The position numbers and the translations under genes were made by a program. The notes beneath the pieces are model-generated. The model ran no database searches and had not been told where the DNA came from. It was given only the letters and a program-made list of their open reading frames with translations. Positions 18,364-29,717 of a stretch of DNA of 64,000 nt are shown here, piece by piece. The DNA comes from an uncultured Rhodospirillales bacterium (lineage in GTDB: Bacteria > Pseudomonadota > Alphaproteobacteria > Acetobacterales > Acetobacteraceae). Numbering within the stretch: the first letter of the stretch is position 1; every line of letters starts with the position of its first letter. The DNA lies in contig CAILMF010000059.1 in the NCBI GenBank assembly GCA_903835235.1, positions 1-64,000 of the forward strand, given 5' to 3'.

Positions 18364-19113
18364 ATGACGGAGCGCAGAATTCTGATAACCGGCGCGGCCA
18401 GCGGCATTGGCGCCGGCTGTGTTCGCGCCCTGGCGGCGCCTGGCGTTGCGCTGGTGGTGCATACGCGGAAGAACCAGGCGGGGGCCGAGGCGCTGGCGGC
18501 CGAAGCCCGCGCGCTGGGCGCCACCGCACATGTGCTGCTGGGCGACCTGGCCGTGGCGGAAACCCCGGCCCGGCTGGTGGCGGACAGCGTCGCGGCGCTG
18601 GGCGGCCTGGACGTGGTGGTCAGCAATGCCGGCTTCGCCGACCGCACGCCGGTGGCCAGCCTGACCGATGCCGGTTTCGCCGCCAGCATGGATGGCATCG
18701 CCTTCGCCAATTTTCGGCTCGCCCAGGCGGCGCAGCCGCATCTGGCGGCGGGGCGGGACCCGCGCTTCGTCGCCGTCAGCAGCTTCGTCGCCCATGTGTT
18801 CCGGCTGGAAACGCCGCTGTTCCCGGCCAGCGCTGCGGCCAAGGCGGCGCTGGAGGCACTCGTAAAAGTGCTGGCGATAGAATGGGCGCCCGGGATCACC
18901 GTGAACGCGGTGGCGCCGGGCTTCACCCGCAAGGACCCCGGCGCGCATGCGGCGATGACGCCGGCGGCCTTTGCCGAACGGATCGCGCGCATTCCATTGC
19001 AGCGGCTGGGGCTGCCGGCCGATGTGGCGGCGGCGGTGGCCTTCTTCGCCTCGCCGGCGGCCGGCTACATCACCGGCCAGGTGTTGCATGTGGATGGCGG
19101 CATCAGCCTGTAG
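18364..19113 (+). CDS. SDR-family protein lacking the catalytic Tyr
   Basis: A 249-residue short-chain dehydrogenase fold. The cofactor motif ITGAASGIGAG is at the N-terminus, VVSNAGFA near residue 85, VAVSSFVAH near 140 (catalytic Ser), and the classical C-terminal end ITGQVLHVDGGISL. The active-site YxxxK is odd: the sequence reads FPASAAAKAAL, so Ser stands where Tyr should be, four before the Lys. Either another residue replaces it or the protein no longer reduces ketones. ATG 18364 is the first residue of the family domain. It is followed after about 190 bp by a Bug gene on the same strand. Confidence 0.85.
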   Translation: MTERRILITGAASGIGAGCVRALAAPGVALVVHTRKNQAGAEALAAEARALGATAHVLLGDLAVAETPARLVADSVAALGGLDVVVSNAGFADRTPVASLTDAGFAASMDGIAFANFRLAQAAQPHLAAGRDPRFVAVSSFVAHVFRLETPLFPASAAAKAALEALVKVLAIEWAPGITVNAVAPGFTRKDPGAHAAMTPAAFAERIARIPLQRLGLPADVAAAVAFFASPAAGYITGQVLHVDGGISL

Positions 19114-19200
19114 CGGCGGGCTTCGCGGGTCCGGGTCAGGGCAGCCCTTGCGGCCAGCGCCGCGGTCCGCAACCGCCTGGACCGGTGCGCCCGCGGTGCG

Positions 19201-19236
19201 GCGCGTCCCCTGGCGCGTCCCCTGGCGCGTCGCCTG
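19201..19236 (+). repeat. 12-bp tandem repeat, three copies
   Basis: The unit gcgcgtcccctg occurs twice exactly and a third time with one change, in the gap between the SDR and Bug genes. It looks like slippage expansion. No function is seen. Confidence 0.7.
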
Positions 19237-19304
19237 AAGCGATTCCCCCTGGCCGATCAGGCTCAAGCTGCCATCCTGCCCCGAAGAACCGAGGGAGGAT
19301 GGCG

Positions 19305-20255
19305 ATGCGGCTGCTGCTGTGCGCCCTGCTGCTGCTGGCAATGCCCGCGCGGGCGGAGTTTCCGGACCGTGCCATTCGCCTGGTGATCCCGCTGCCGCCC
19401 GGCGGCAGCAACGACCTGATCGGCCGCATCATCGCCCATGGCATGGGCCAGCGGCTGGGGCAGCCGGTGGTGGTGGAGAACCGCTCCGGCGCTTCCGGCG
19501 TGATCGGTGCCGAGGTGGTGGCCCGCGCCGCGCCGGATGGCCACACCGTGCTGCTGGGCGGCGGCGGCTTCACCCTGAACCACCTGATCCGCGCCCACCT
19601 GCCCTATGATCCCGGCACCGGCTTCGCGCCCGTTGGGCTGGCGGGCACCGCGGCCATCGCCATTCTGGTGAACCCGGCCGTACTGGCCACCGACCTGGCG
19701 GGGCTGAAGCGGGTGATGCTGGCGGCGCAGCCACCGCTGCGACTGGCGACATCGGGCGTCGGCACCACCGGCCACGCACTGGGGGAAATGCTGGCCCAGG
19801 TCTTCGGCGCCGAGGTCGACCACGTGCCCTATCGCGGCTCCGGCCCGGTGCTCAGCGACCTGTTGCAGGGCCGCGTGCAGCTCTACCCCAATGTGCTGGC
19901 ACCGCTGCTGCCGCAGCTGCGGGCTGGGCAGCTGCGCGCCATCGCGCTGGCGGGCGAAAGGCGCAGCGCTGTGATGCCGGACCTGCCCACCGCCGCCGAG
20001 GCCGGCTTCCCCGAGATACTGGCCAGCAATTGGTATGGGCTGCTGGCCACCGGCGGCACCGCGCCGGCGCGGGTGCTGCGGCTGCACGCCGCGCTTAACG
20101 CGACGCTGGCGGAGGCGGAAGCCCGCCGCAAGCTGGAGGAGGCCGGGCTGGAGGTGGAGCCGAGCGCCAGCCCGGAGGCCTTCGCCGACCATTTGCAGCA
20201 GGATATCCAGCGCTGGCTGCCGGTGGTGCGGCGGGCGAATATCCGGGTGGAGTAG
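19305..20255 (+). CDS. Bug-family (TctC-type) periplasmic substrate-binding protein
   Basis: A 316-residue receptor. The short signal MRLLLCALLLLAMPARA lacks Arg pairs, unlike the other receptors here, so Sec export is likely. Mature part: FPDRAIRLVIPLPPGGSND, ENRSGASGVIGAE, SGVGTTGHALG, PYRGSGPVLSDLL, then the usual C-terminal helices. Two in-frame ATGs occur (19299, 19305); GAGGGAGG abuts the first and is six bases from the second, so 19305 is preferred. It lies downstream of the SDR and may serve the 13-18 kb acid cluster. No permease is adjacent. Confidence 0.9.
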   Translation: MRLLLCALLLLAMPARAEFPDRAIRLVIPLPPGGSNDLIGRIIAHGMGQRLGQPVVVENRSGASGVIGAEVVARAAPDGHTVLLGGGGFTLNHLIRAHLPYDPGTGFAPVGLAGTAAIAILVNPAVLATDLAGLKRVMLAAQPPLRLATSGVGTTGHALGEMLAQVFGAEVDHVPYRGSGPVLSDLLQGRVQLYPNVLAPLLPQLRAGQLRAIALAGERRSAVMPDLPTAAEAGFPEILASNWYGLLATGGTAPARVLRLHAALNATLAEAEARRKLEEAGLEVEPSASPEAFADHLQQDIQRWLPVVRRANIRVE

Positions 20256-20260
20256 CGCCG

Positions 20261-20357
20261 GATCGCCCAAGGCGCTTGGGCCGCGGGGCGTGAATCAGCC
20301 ACCCGAACCAGCGCCTGATCGCCCGAGGCGCTGGCGCCGTGGGGCGTGAATCGGCCG
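20261..20357. repeat. Imperfect direct repeat, two units 56 bp apart
   Basis: A block of about 40 bp beginning gatcgccc(a/g)aggcgct and ending ggggcgtgaatc(a/g)gcc occurs at 20261 and again at 20317. Each unit contains a GC dyad around ggcgc. It lies between the convergent Bug and dioxygenase genes and may act as a terminator pair. Confidence 0.55.
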
Positions 20358-20367
20358 CGTCGGCGTC

Positions 20368-21258
20368 CTATTCTGCCGCCAACGCCACGGCCACGGCGGC
20401 TTCGCCGGCCAGCGTGGTGCGGCGCATGTCGCGCGGATAGGCCGCGTCGTCGAAGGGGCGCGCCCGGTGCATGGTGCAGCGGTTGTCCCACACCAGCAGG
20501 TCGCCCACCCGCCACTTGTGCGAATAGACGAAGGCGCGCTGCGTCGCATGCTCGGTCAGCTCGCGCAGCAGCATCATCGCTTCCGGCACCGGCATGCCGA
20601 CAATGCGGCCATTGTGGGAGGACAGGAACAGCGACAGCCGCCCGCTGCCGGGGTGGCGGCGTACCAGCGGCTGCCGTACCGGCGCGAAGTCGCGCAGCTC
20701 CTGCTCGGTGAAGCCGAAGCCCAGCGCGCCCTTGCTGAAGATGCGGCTGTGCTCGCAGACCAGGTCGCGCACCTGTGCCTTGGTCCGCGCATCCAGCATG
20801 TCCCAGCCGGCGCGCATGTCGGCAATCTCGGTATCCGCGCCCTCCGGCGGGATCACATGCGCCGAGAGCAGCGACCACTTGGCCGGGGTTTCCTTGTAGC
20901 TGCTGTCGCTGTGCCACAGCATGTTGCCCAGGCCGAACAGCCGCTTGCGGTCGTCCCGCGCCATGATCTTGCCGCCCGGCGCCAGGTTGGAGATATCCGA
21001 CAGCGCGGGGTTGTCCAGCCGGGTGCCCTCGACCGAGCGGATCTGCGTATAGGGCGGCTCGATCGGGCCGAAGCTGGTGGTGAAGGCCAGCTGCTGCTCG
21101 GTGGTCAGCGGCGTGCCCTGGCGGAACACCAGCACGCCATACTGGTCCATCGCCTGCTCGATGGCGCGACGGTCCTCGGCGGACAAGGGGCGGCTGATGT
21201 CCACGCCCTGGCATTCCGCGGCGAAGACCGGGTGGACGGGGCTGAAGCTGATGGCCAT
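20368..21258 (-). CDS. TauD/TfdA-family 2-oxoglutarate-dependent dioxygenase
   Basis: A 296-residue Fe(II)/2-oxoglutarate dioxygenase. The iron ligands are WHSDSS (near residue 110) and the distal His in TMHRARPF (near 260), with the 2-oxoglutarate-binding Arg in DMRRTTL. The N-terminal ISRPLSAEDRRAIEQAMDQY and VLVFRQ are typical of the TfdA branch. ATG 21258 has GGAGGAAG upstream; the longer open frame is spurious. Followed upstream by a small membrane-protein gene in the same direction. It may hydroxylate an aryloxy, sulfonate or quaternary-ammonium compound; there is no sign of which. Confidence 0.9.
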   Translation of the reverse strand: MAISFSPVHPVFAAECQGVDISRPLSAEDRRAIEQAMDQYGVLVFRQGTPLTTEQQLAFTTSFGPIEPPYTQIRSVEGTRLDNPALSDISNLAPGGKIMARDDRKRLFGLGNMLWHSDSSYKETPAKWSLLSAHVIPPEGADTEIADMRAGWDMLDARTKAQVRDLVCEHSRIFSKGALGFGFTEQELRDFAPVRQPLVRRHPGSGRLSLFLSSHNGRIVGMPVPEAMMLLRELTEHATQRAFVYSHKWRVGDLLVWDNRCTMHRARPFDDAAYPRDMRRTTLAGEAAVAVALAAE

Positions 21259-21308
21259 GAGGCTTCCTCCAGGGGGCCTTTCGCGGCCCTCGCCCGGATA
21301 GTCTTGCG

Positions 21309-21740
21309 CTATTCCGCGCCGCGCGCCAGCCAGGAGCCGAGCAGCCCGGCCCGCAGCAGCACCAGCCAGGCGGCGATGCCGAAGCCGAAGGCGGCATGGG
21401 CGACGATGACCGCGAAGATCAGATGCGGCGGCATGCCGAAGGCAATGGCGGCGCCACGCCAGGGCGCCATGACAAAGAACAGGTAGGCAATGGGCACCGT
21501 GGCGCCGTACAGCGCCCCGGCCAGGGCCAGCGGCAGGCGGTGCAGGCGCGGCCGCAGCCAGAGGAACAGCAGCCCCCACAGCATGGAAAAGGCCATGCCG
21601 CGCCACAGCCCAGGCAGCGCGAAGGCCGGGGCGGGGAAGAATTCCAGCGCACCCAGGATGGCCGCGACCGGCTGGTGGAAGCAGGGCACCGCCAGGGCAC
21701 CGGCGAGGCCCCCGGCGACAAGGCGGTTGGCGATGGGCAT
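21309..21740 (-). CDS. Small integral membrane protein of unknown function
   Basis: A 143-residue protein with about four hydrophobic segments (around residues 5-30, 45-62, 70-92 and 105-130) and a C-terminal tail WLARGAE. There is a conserved-looking polar spot, HQPVAAILGALEFFP, after helix 1. I do not recognise the family. It precedes the dioxygenase gene by 50 bp in the same direction and could be co-transcribed with it. ATG 21740 is the natural start; the other frames over it are shadows. Confidence 0.65.
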   Translation of the reverse strand: MPIANRLVAGGLAGALAVPCFHQPVAAILGALEFFPAPAFALPGLWRGMAFSMLWGLLFLWLRPRLHRLPLALAGALYGATVPIAYLFFVMAPWRGAAIAFGMPPHLIFAVIVAHAAFGFGIAAWLVLLRAGLLGSWLARGAE

Positions 21741-21838
21741 GGGCTGGCTCCGGTGGCGCTGCCGCCATGTCGCGCCAGGGCGCCAGCCGTTACAACCCGG
21801 GCGGGGCAGGCAGTGATCCAGAAATCATTGAATCGACA

Positions 21839-21952
21839 TCAAGAAATGGGTTCAGACGATTCCATCGCAGCGAAGATCGCCCAGCAATCTTTTGAAGCTA
21901 CAGCACGGAATCCGCTCACATTTATTCAGCGTGAGTAGATTCCGTGGTGTAG
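21839..21952. repeat. Paired-hairpin repeat, copy B (diverged)
   Basis: The second half (21898-21952, left arm ctacagcacggaatcc...) clearly matches hairpin 2 of copies A and C, with arms 21898-21919 and 21931-21952. The first half keeps the CAAGAAAT and GATTCCATC blocks of hairpin 1 read in the opposite sense, but its arms are no longer complementary. The linker keeps TTGAAG. The 3' arm codes for the last residues and stop of the flavoprotein gene. Confidence 0.65.
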
Positions 21953-23335
21953 GCGGTGCGGGCAGCAAGATAGGCCAGCGCCCCCTGGGCAGCGGTGGCC
22001 GCAGTGGCGAAGCAGGCCTGCAGCAGGTAGCCGCCGGTCGGGGCTTCCCAGTCCAGCATCTCGCCGCAGGCGAAGACGCCGGGGTAGCGGCGCAGCATGA
22101 AGCCGGCGTCCAACTCGGTCCAGGCCAGGCCGCCGGCGGTGGAGATGGCACGGGCCAGGGATTGCGGTGCCTGCAGGGTGACCGGCACGGCCTTGACCAG
22201 CGCGGCCAGGTCGCCGCGCCCGGCGCCGGCATGCAGCGCTTCCTGCACCAGGGCCACGGCGGGCGGCGCCAGTCCGGCCTTGCGCAGCCTGGTGCTGACG
22301 GAGGCAGCGGAGGCGCCGAGCTTCTGGGCCAAGGCGGTGGCGTCCAGGTCCGGGCGCAGGTCCAGCCACAGCGTTTGCGCGCCATCCGCCGCGATGGCGT
22401 CCCGCAGCGCGGCCGAGAGCGCATAGATCACCCCGCCCTCGATGCCTGTCGCGGTCAGCATCGCCTCGCCGCGCAGGGTGGTGTTGCCGAAACTGGCGGC
22501 GATGCGCTTCAGCGGTAGGCCGGCATGGGCGGCCATCTGCGCCGACCAGGAAACCGAAAAACCCATATTGGCGGGCCGCAGCGGCGCCACCTGGCAGCCC
22601 GGCAGCAGCGCGGGCCAGGCGCCGTCGCTGCCCAGTCGTGGCCAGGATGCACCGCCGAGGGCCAGGATGGTGGCGGCGGGACGCAGGGCTTCGCCATTGA
22701 CCAGCAGCGCGCCATCGGGGGCAAAGCCCTGCCAGCGCGCGCGCGGGCGCAGCTGCACCCCCAGCGAAGCCAGCCGCGCCAGCCAGGCGCGCAGCAACGG
22801 TGAGGCCTTCAGTGCCCGGGGGAAGACCCGGCCGGAGGACCCAACGAAGGTCCCGGCGCCCAGCGCATCGGCCCAGGCCCGCAGCCCTTCCGGCGGAAAG
22901 GCACGGATCGCCGGTTCCAGCGCCCGCCGCGCGCTGCCGTAGCGGGAAAGCAGCGCCTCCAGCGGCTCGGAATGGGTCAGGTTCAGCCCGCCCCGCCCGG
23001 CCATCAGCAGCTTGCGCGCCGGGCTGGGCAGGTGGTCGAAGACGGTCACGGCGGCGCCGGCCTGGGCCAGCACCTCCGCCGCCATCAGCCCGGCCGGGCC
23101 GGCGCCGATGACGAAGAGCTCTGCCGACCGATTCAGCCCTCCGGGGCCTGCGCCCCTCCGGCCATCGGGCGGTGCGGCCGACCGATTCAGCCCTCCGGGG
23201 CCTGCGCCCCTCCGGCCATCGGGCGGTGCGGCCGGCCGATTCAGCCCTCCGGAGCCTGCGCCCCTCCGGCCATCGGGCGGTGCGGCCGGCCGATTCAGCC
23301 CTCCGGGGCCTGCGCCCCTCCGGCCATCGGGCGGC

Positions 23336-23343
<8 letters not shown>
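21922..23343 (-). CDS. BaiN/TIGR03862-type FAD flavoprotein with repeat-encoded N-terminus
   Basis: The core is a HI0933-like FAD oxidoreductase. [18 protein letters not shown] is the dinucleotide-binding site, and [17 protein letters not shown] is the hallmark of the TIGR03862 subgroup; [15 protein letters not shown] and the C-terminal [19 protein letters not shown] complete it. The core begins near 23121. Upstream, the same frame runs through four 54-bp repeats coding [19 protein letters not shown] units to a TTG at 23343, overlapping the acs stop. No ATG or GTG lies between, so the true start is unclear; read from the TTG, the protein is 473 residues. The last few codons and the TAA are supplied by repeat copy B. 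Confidence 0.8.
23126..23341. repeat. 54-bp tandem repeat, four units, at acs/flavoprotein junction
   Basis: Units begin at 23126, 23180, 23234 and 23288. They are nearly identical; the fourth diverges in its last bases where it meets the acs stop. On the minus strand each gives 18 in-frame residues to the flavoprotein reading frame. In another frame each contains an ATG and a TGA framing a ten-codon peptide. Each unit holds a GGGGC/GCCCC dyad. Confidence 0.9.
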
Positions 23344-25273
<1,930 letters not shown>

Positions 25274-25322
25274 GGTTGTGGTCTCCCTCGGGTGGCCTTG
25301 TCTGGCGCGTGACTGCCGGGGA

Positions 25323-25351
25323 ATTGCCCATGACGCCTTGCGGTGCGTCAA
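25323..25351 (-). promoter_or_regulatory. Possible promoter of acs
   Basis: Reading the minus strand, TTGACG (25351-25346) is followed after 17 bases by GGCAAT (25328-25323), about 50 bp before the start codon. The -35 is good, the -10 poor. The rest of the 227-bp gap (25274-25500) shows only a GC-rich stretch. Confidence 0.35.
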
Positions 25352-25500
25352 TCCGTCACTTTGGACGGGCGTAAAACGACTGTAAAAATGTGACGAAGAC
25401 GTAAGGGAAGTCCCCCGCCGCTGCCGGGGGAGGGGTGGCAGCGGCGGGGGCACCCGGCCCGGTCCCGCTCAAGCGGGCCGGACGCGGGCTACCCTTCGGC

Positions 25501-25896
25501 TCAGTTGGTCCGGACCGGGGCCGGGGTGGCCGCCGGGGTCGCCGAGGTCCCCGCCGGCGGGGTGGCCGCGGTGGCATGGCCGGTACGATGCGCGGCCCGG
25601 GGCGTGCTCACCGCGTGCCGCTCGGCCTGGTGCCGGTGCGGCGTGGCGGCAGGCGTGGCCGCGACGGGGGTTGTCACGGGGGGCGTCACGGGGGTCGTCC
25701 CGGGGGCAGCCACATGGGCCCGCACTGGGGCGGTGCTGGGCGTCACCGCCGGGGCGGCGGCCGGCGCCGGGGCGGCGGCGCGCTTGCCGCTTTCAACGGC
25801 GAAGGCCGGAGAGAGGGCCAGGCCCAAGGTGAGGCCCATGGTGAGGCCCATGGTCAGGCAAGTGGTGGCGAGGGTGGACTTGAAGGTAGTGCGCAT
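25501..25896 (-). CDS. Small secreted Ala/Pro/Thr-rich protein
   Basis: 131 residues with a clear Sec signal peptide ending in ALSPAFA, cut before VESGKR. The signal's core contains a threefold echo (LTMGLTMGLTLGL) produced by a 12-bp DNA repeat near 25820-25860. The mature part is low-complexity Pro/Ala/Thr/Val with scattered His, with no fold expected; it resembles a periplasmic linker. ATG 25896 follows a perfect AGGAGG. The plus-strand frame over the same region is a mirror shadow. Divergent from apaG over a 232-bp gap in which I see nothing distinct. Function unknown. Confidence 0.7.
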   Translation of the reverse strand: MRTTFKSTLATTCLTMGLTMGLTLGLALSPAFAVESGKRAAAPAPAAAPAVTPSTAPVRAHVAAPGTTPVTPPVTTPVAATPAATPHRHQAERHAVSTPRAAHRTGHATAATPPAGTSATPAATPAPVRTN

Positions 25897-26128
25897 CTGA
25901 TCCTCCTGTTGGGTTCGAGCGCAGTTATGAGATTGGCCGTCGCCCGCGTCGGCACCGCGGCCGGAACAAGGCGCCGCCGGGGCATCGTGCAACGGAGGGT
26001 TACGGCGCGCCGGTAGCCGGCCGCCCCCGAGCCGTGCCAAGCTGGGGGCGGAGGAAAGTCAACCATGCAGCAAACCGCCCCGACGCCTTGTGCTTGCGTC
26101 GCGCCGCAGCCGGGCCGAGGGTGAGGCC

Positions 26129-26545
26129 ATGGCCAAGCCCCGCGGCAACCCGTTTTCCGCCACCACCGCCGATGTGCGCGTCGACGTCCAGGCGCTGTAC
26201 CTGGCCGACCAGTCGGAGCCGGAACGCAGCCATTACGTCTGGGCCTACCGGGTCAGCATCGAGAATCTGGGCCGGCGCAGCGTGCAGCTGATGAAGCGCA
26301 CCTGGTACATCACCGATGGCCGCGGCCTGACCCAACGCGTGCATGGCGATGGCGTTATCGGCGAACAGCCGGTGCTGGAGCCGGGCGAGAGCTTCGAATA
26401 CACCTCCGGGACGCCGCTCTCGACGCCGTCCGGCTTCATGCGCGGGCAGTACCACATGGTCGCCACCGACACCGGCGAGCCGTTCGATGTGGCGATCCCT
26501 GCCTTCAGCCTGGACAGCCCACACCAGCCGGGCGGGGTGCATTGA
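26129..26545 (+). CDS. apaG: ApaG domain protein
   Basis: 138 residues forming one ApaG (DUF525) domain, an immunoglobulin-like beta-sandwich linked to Co2+ resistance and Mg2+ efflux in enterobacteria. Conserved blocks are [41 protein letters not shown], the GxGxxG-like [13 protein letters not shown], and [13 protein letters not shown] 26129 gives the usual length; an in-frame TTG lies at 26090. Its stop overlaps a TTG start of the folE frame, so the two may be co-translated. Confidence 0.93.
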   Translation: MAKPRGNPFSATTADVRVDVQALYLADQSEPERSHYVWAYRVSIENLGRRSVQLMKRTWYITDGRGLTQRVHGDGVIGEQPVLEPGESFEYTSGTPLSTPSGFMRGQYHMVATDTGEPFDVAIPAFSLDSPHQPGGVH

Positions 26546-26550
26546 GCGAA

Positions 26551-27336
26551 ATGGATCACCCGCCTGACGTTCCCAGCGGGCAATACAGCCATGACAAGGC
26601 GGACCATTGCGAGGTTGCCGGCCGCCCCCATGTCAGCATCGTGACCAGCGCGGCGGATGCTGCCGCCACCAAAGGGACCTGCCCGGCCGTGAACATCGTG
26701 ACCCCGCCCATCTCGCTGCACGAAGCCAGCCAGGCCAGCCTTGAGGCTCGCCCCAGCCGCGAGGAGGCCGAAGCCGCCGTGCGCACGCTGCTGCGCTGGG
26801 CCGGCGACGACGTGAACCGCGAGGGCCTGCTGGACACGCCGGCCCGCGTTGCCCGCGCCTATGAGGAGTTTTTTGCGGGCTACGCCACCGACCCGGTGGA
26901 ACTGCTGGCCCGCAGCTTCGAGGAGACCGACGGCTACGACGAGATGGTCGTATTGCGCGACATCCGCCTGGAAAGCCATTGCGAACACCATATGGTGCCG
27001 ATCATCGGCAAGGCGCATGTCGCCTACCTGCCGGCCGGCCGCGTCGTCGGCATCTCCAAGCTGGCGCGGGTGGTGGAAACATACGCCAAGCGCCTGCAGA
27101 TTCAGGAAAAGCTGACGGCACAGGTGGCCAACTGCATCCAGGACGTGCTGAAGCCGAAGGGCGTTGCCGTGGTGATCGAGGCGGCGCACCAGTGCATGAC
27201 CACGCGCGGCATCCACAAGCCCGGCGTGACCATGGTGACCAGCCGCATGCTCGGCGCCTTCCGCGACGACCCGAGCACGCGCAAGGAGTTCCTGACCATG
27301 ATCAGCGGCAACCGCGGCAGCGGCTTCGACGGCTGA
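26551..27336 (+). CDS. folE: GTP cyclohydrolase I
   Basis: First enzyme of folate/tetrahydropterin synthesis, GTP to 7,8-dihydroneopterin triphosphate. The zinc and active-site motif ESHCEHHM lies near residue 145, followed by [17 protein letters not shown], the second zinc Cys in [13 protein letters not shown] and the C-terminal TRKEFLTMI. The catalytic domain begins about residue 65. The first 45 residues from ATG 26551 are unlike the family, so GTG 26689 (start VNIVTPP) giving a normal 215-residue enzyme is a serious alternative; TTG 26542 overlaps the apaG stop. Confidence 0.93.
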   Translation: MDHPPDVPSGQYSHDKADHCEVAGRPHVSIVTSAADAAATKGTCPAVNIVTPPISLHEASQASLEARPSREEAEAAVRTLLRWAGDDVNREGLLDTPARVARAYEEFFAGYATDPVELLARSFEETDGYDEMVVLRDIRLESHCEHHMVPIIGKAHVAYLPAGRVVGISKLARVVETYAKRLQIQEKLTAQVANCIQDVLKPKGVAVVIEAAHQCMTTRGIHKPGVTMVTSRMLGAFRDDPSTRKEFLTMISGNRGSGFDG

Positions 27337-27437
27337 AGGCAGCGGCCACGTCCGCTGGCCGCCGCTATCAGTTATTCCAAGCCCTCAGACGCCGGGCAGC
27401 GGTATCCGCCGCCTTGGCTTACGCGCCACTTGGCGCC

Positions 27438-27464
27438 TCGGCACGAGGGAGAGCCTCGTGCCGA
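27438..27464. terminator. Bidirectional hairpin between folE and HAD gene
   Basis: A perfect 11-bp stem (tcggcacgagg, 27438-27448, with 27454-27464), loop gagag. It lies between convergent genes; a smaller GCGCC-ACTT-GGCGC hairpin precedes it. No T-run. Confidence 0.6.
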
Positions 27465-27477
27465 CGCTGAAGCCAGC

Positions 27478-28098
27478 TCAACCCAGTCCGGCCAGCAACG
27501 GCGCCAGGCTGTCGGCCATCAGCAGCGGGCGGGTGTCGTCCTTCGGTGCCAGCTTGGCGCGATTGTGCCAGACCACATCCATGCCGACACCGGCGGCGCC
27601 AGGGACGTCGCTGGCGCTGCCGGCCACGAACAGCACGCGGTCGGCCGGCAGGCCCAGCGCTGCCAGGGTGGCCTGGTAGACCTCGGCACGCGGCTTGTAG
27701 AAGCCGGCTTCCTGGCTGGTGATGATGGCATCGAACGGCACGCCCACCAGGCCGGCGGCCTGGCGCCCCAGCGGGATGGAACAATTGGTGGCCACCGCCA
27801 GCTTCATTCCGGCGCCGCGCAACCCCGCCAGCAAGGCCGGCGCTTCGGGCCAGGGTTGCAGCTCGCCCCAGCGCGCCGCCAGGGCGGTGGCGGCGCCGGG
27901 GGCCATGCCGGTTTCGGCGGCGGCTTCGGCCACCAGCGCCTCATAGGGACGGTAGGCGCCACAGCCATAGGTCAGTTCCAGGTAGCGCCGGCGCCAACGC
28001 AGGCCGGGCGCCTCTCCGCCGGCCACGCTGTTCCACAGCATCCAGCTGTCCAGCAGCGCGGTCAGCAGGTCGAACATCACGGCGTCGTAGCGGCGCAT
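27478..28098 (-). CDS. HAD-superfamily hydrolase (haloacid dehalogenase type II-like)
   Basis: 206 residues. Motif I is VMFDLLTALLDS near the N-terminus, with nucleophile Asp but Leu at the +2 position where phosphatases need Asp; this fits the haloacid-dehalogenase branch. Motif II is AVATNCS (near 105), motif III GFYKPRAEVYQ with the Lys, and motif IV FVAGSASDVPGAAGVGM. LPADRVLFVAGS is typical of type II dehalogenases. It probably acts on a 2-halo or 2-hydroxy acid or a related small molecule. ATG 28098; divergent from ahcY over a gap that holds the ahcY promoter. Confidence 0.83.
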   Translation of the reverse strand: MRRYDAVMFDLLTALLDSWMLWNSVAGGEAPGLRWRRRYLELTYGCGAYRPYEALVAEAAAETGMAPGAATALAARWGELQPWPEAPALLAGLRGAGMKLAVATNCSIPLGRQAAGLVGVPFDAIITSQEAGFYKPRAEVYQATLAALGLPADRVLFVAGSASDVPGAAGVGMDVVWHNRAKLAPKDDTRPLLMADSLAPLLAGLG

Positions 28099-28112
28099 GG
28101 TGAGCCTCCGGT

Positions 28113-28140
28113 TTGGCGTGACATAAATATATCCTTATAT
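28113..28140 (+). promoter_or_regulatory. Promoter of ahcY with AT-rich dyad
   Basis: TTGGCG (28113-28118), 16 bases, TTATAT (28135-28140). The spacer and -10 form an imperfect dyad, ATAAATATATCCTTAT (28123-28138), very AT-rich for this genome. Such a dyad over the -10 would fit an ArsR-type repressor responding to S-adenosylhomocysteine, as known for other ahcY genes. Confidence 0.5.
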
Positions 28141-28211
28141 CTTGTTGGTTCCTCTGGCCAGCCGGCGCCGGGCATGCTACCCGCCGCCCCAGTTTGGCAA
28201 GGATGGCTGTG

Positions 28212-29606
<1,395 letters not shown>

Positions 29607-29658
29607 GCCGCGCCGGCGGGGGGCAGGACGCCCCCCCCTGTTGCTGCACCCTACGACC

Positions 29659-29694
29659 ACGGCCTTCGCGTCCGCGCGAAGGCCGTTTGCGTTT
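29659..29694 (+). terminator. Intrinsic terminator of ahcY
   Basis: A perfect 12-bp stem (acggccttcgcg, 29659-29670, with 29675-29686), loop tccg, followed by ttgcgttt. An upstream G7/C8 dyad (29619-29639) may help. Confidence 0.8.
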
Positions 29695-29717
29695 CAGGCT
29701 GCGCGCAGCGGTGCGGC

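Noticed and set aside
25505..25900. Plus-strand Ala/Val/Gly-rich ORF mirroring the secreted protein gene
   Set aside because: The minus strand has a perfect AGGAGG and a signal peptide; the plus frame has neither.
28141..28211. SAH riboswitch upstream of ahcY
   Set aside because: The 70-base leader has no match to the conserved SAH riboswitch core that I know, and no convincing pseudoknot could be drawn; a protein-bound dyad fits better.
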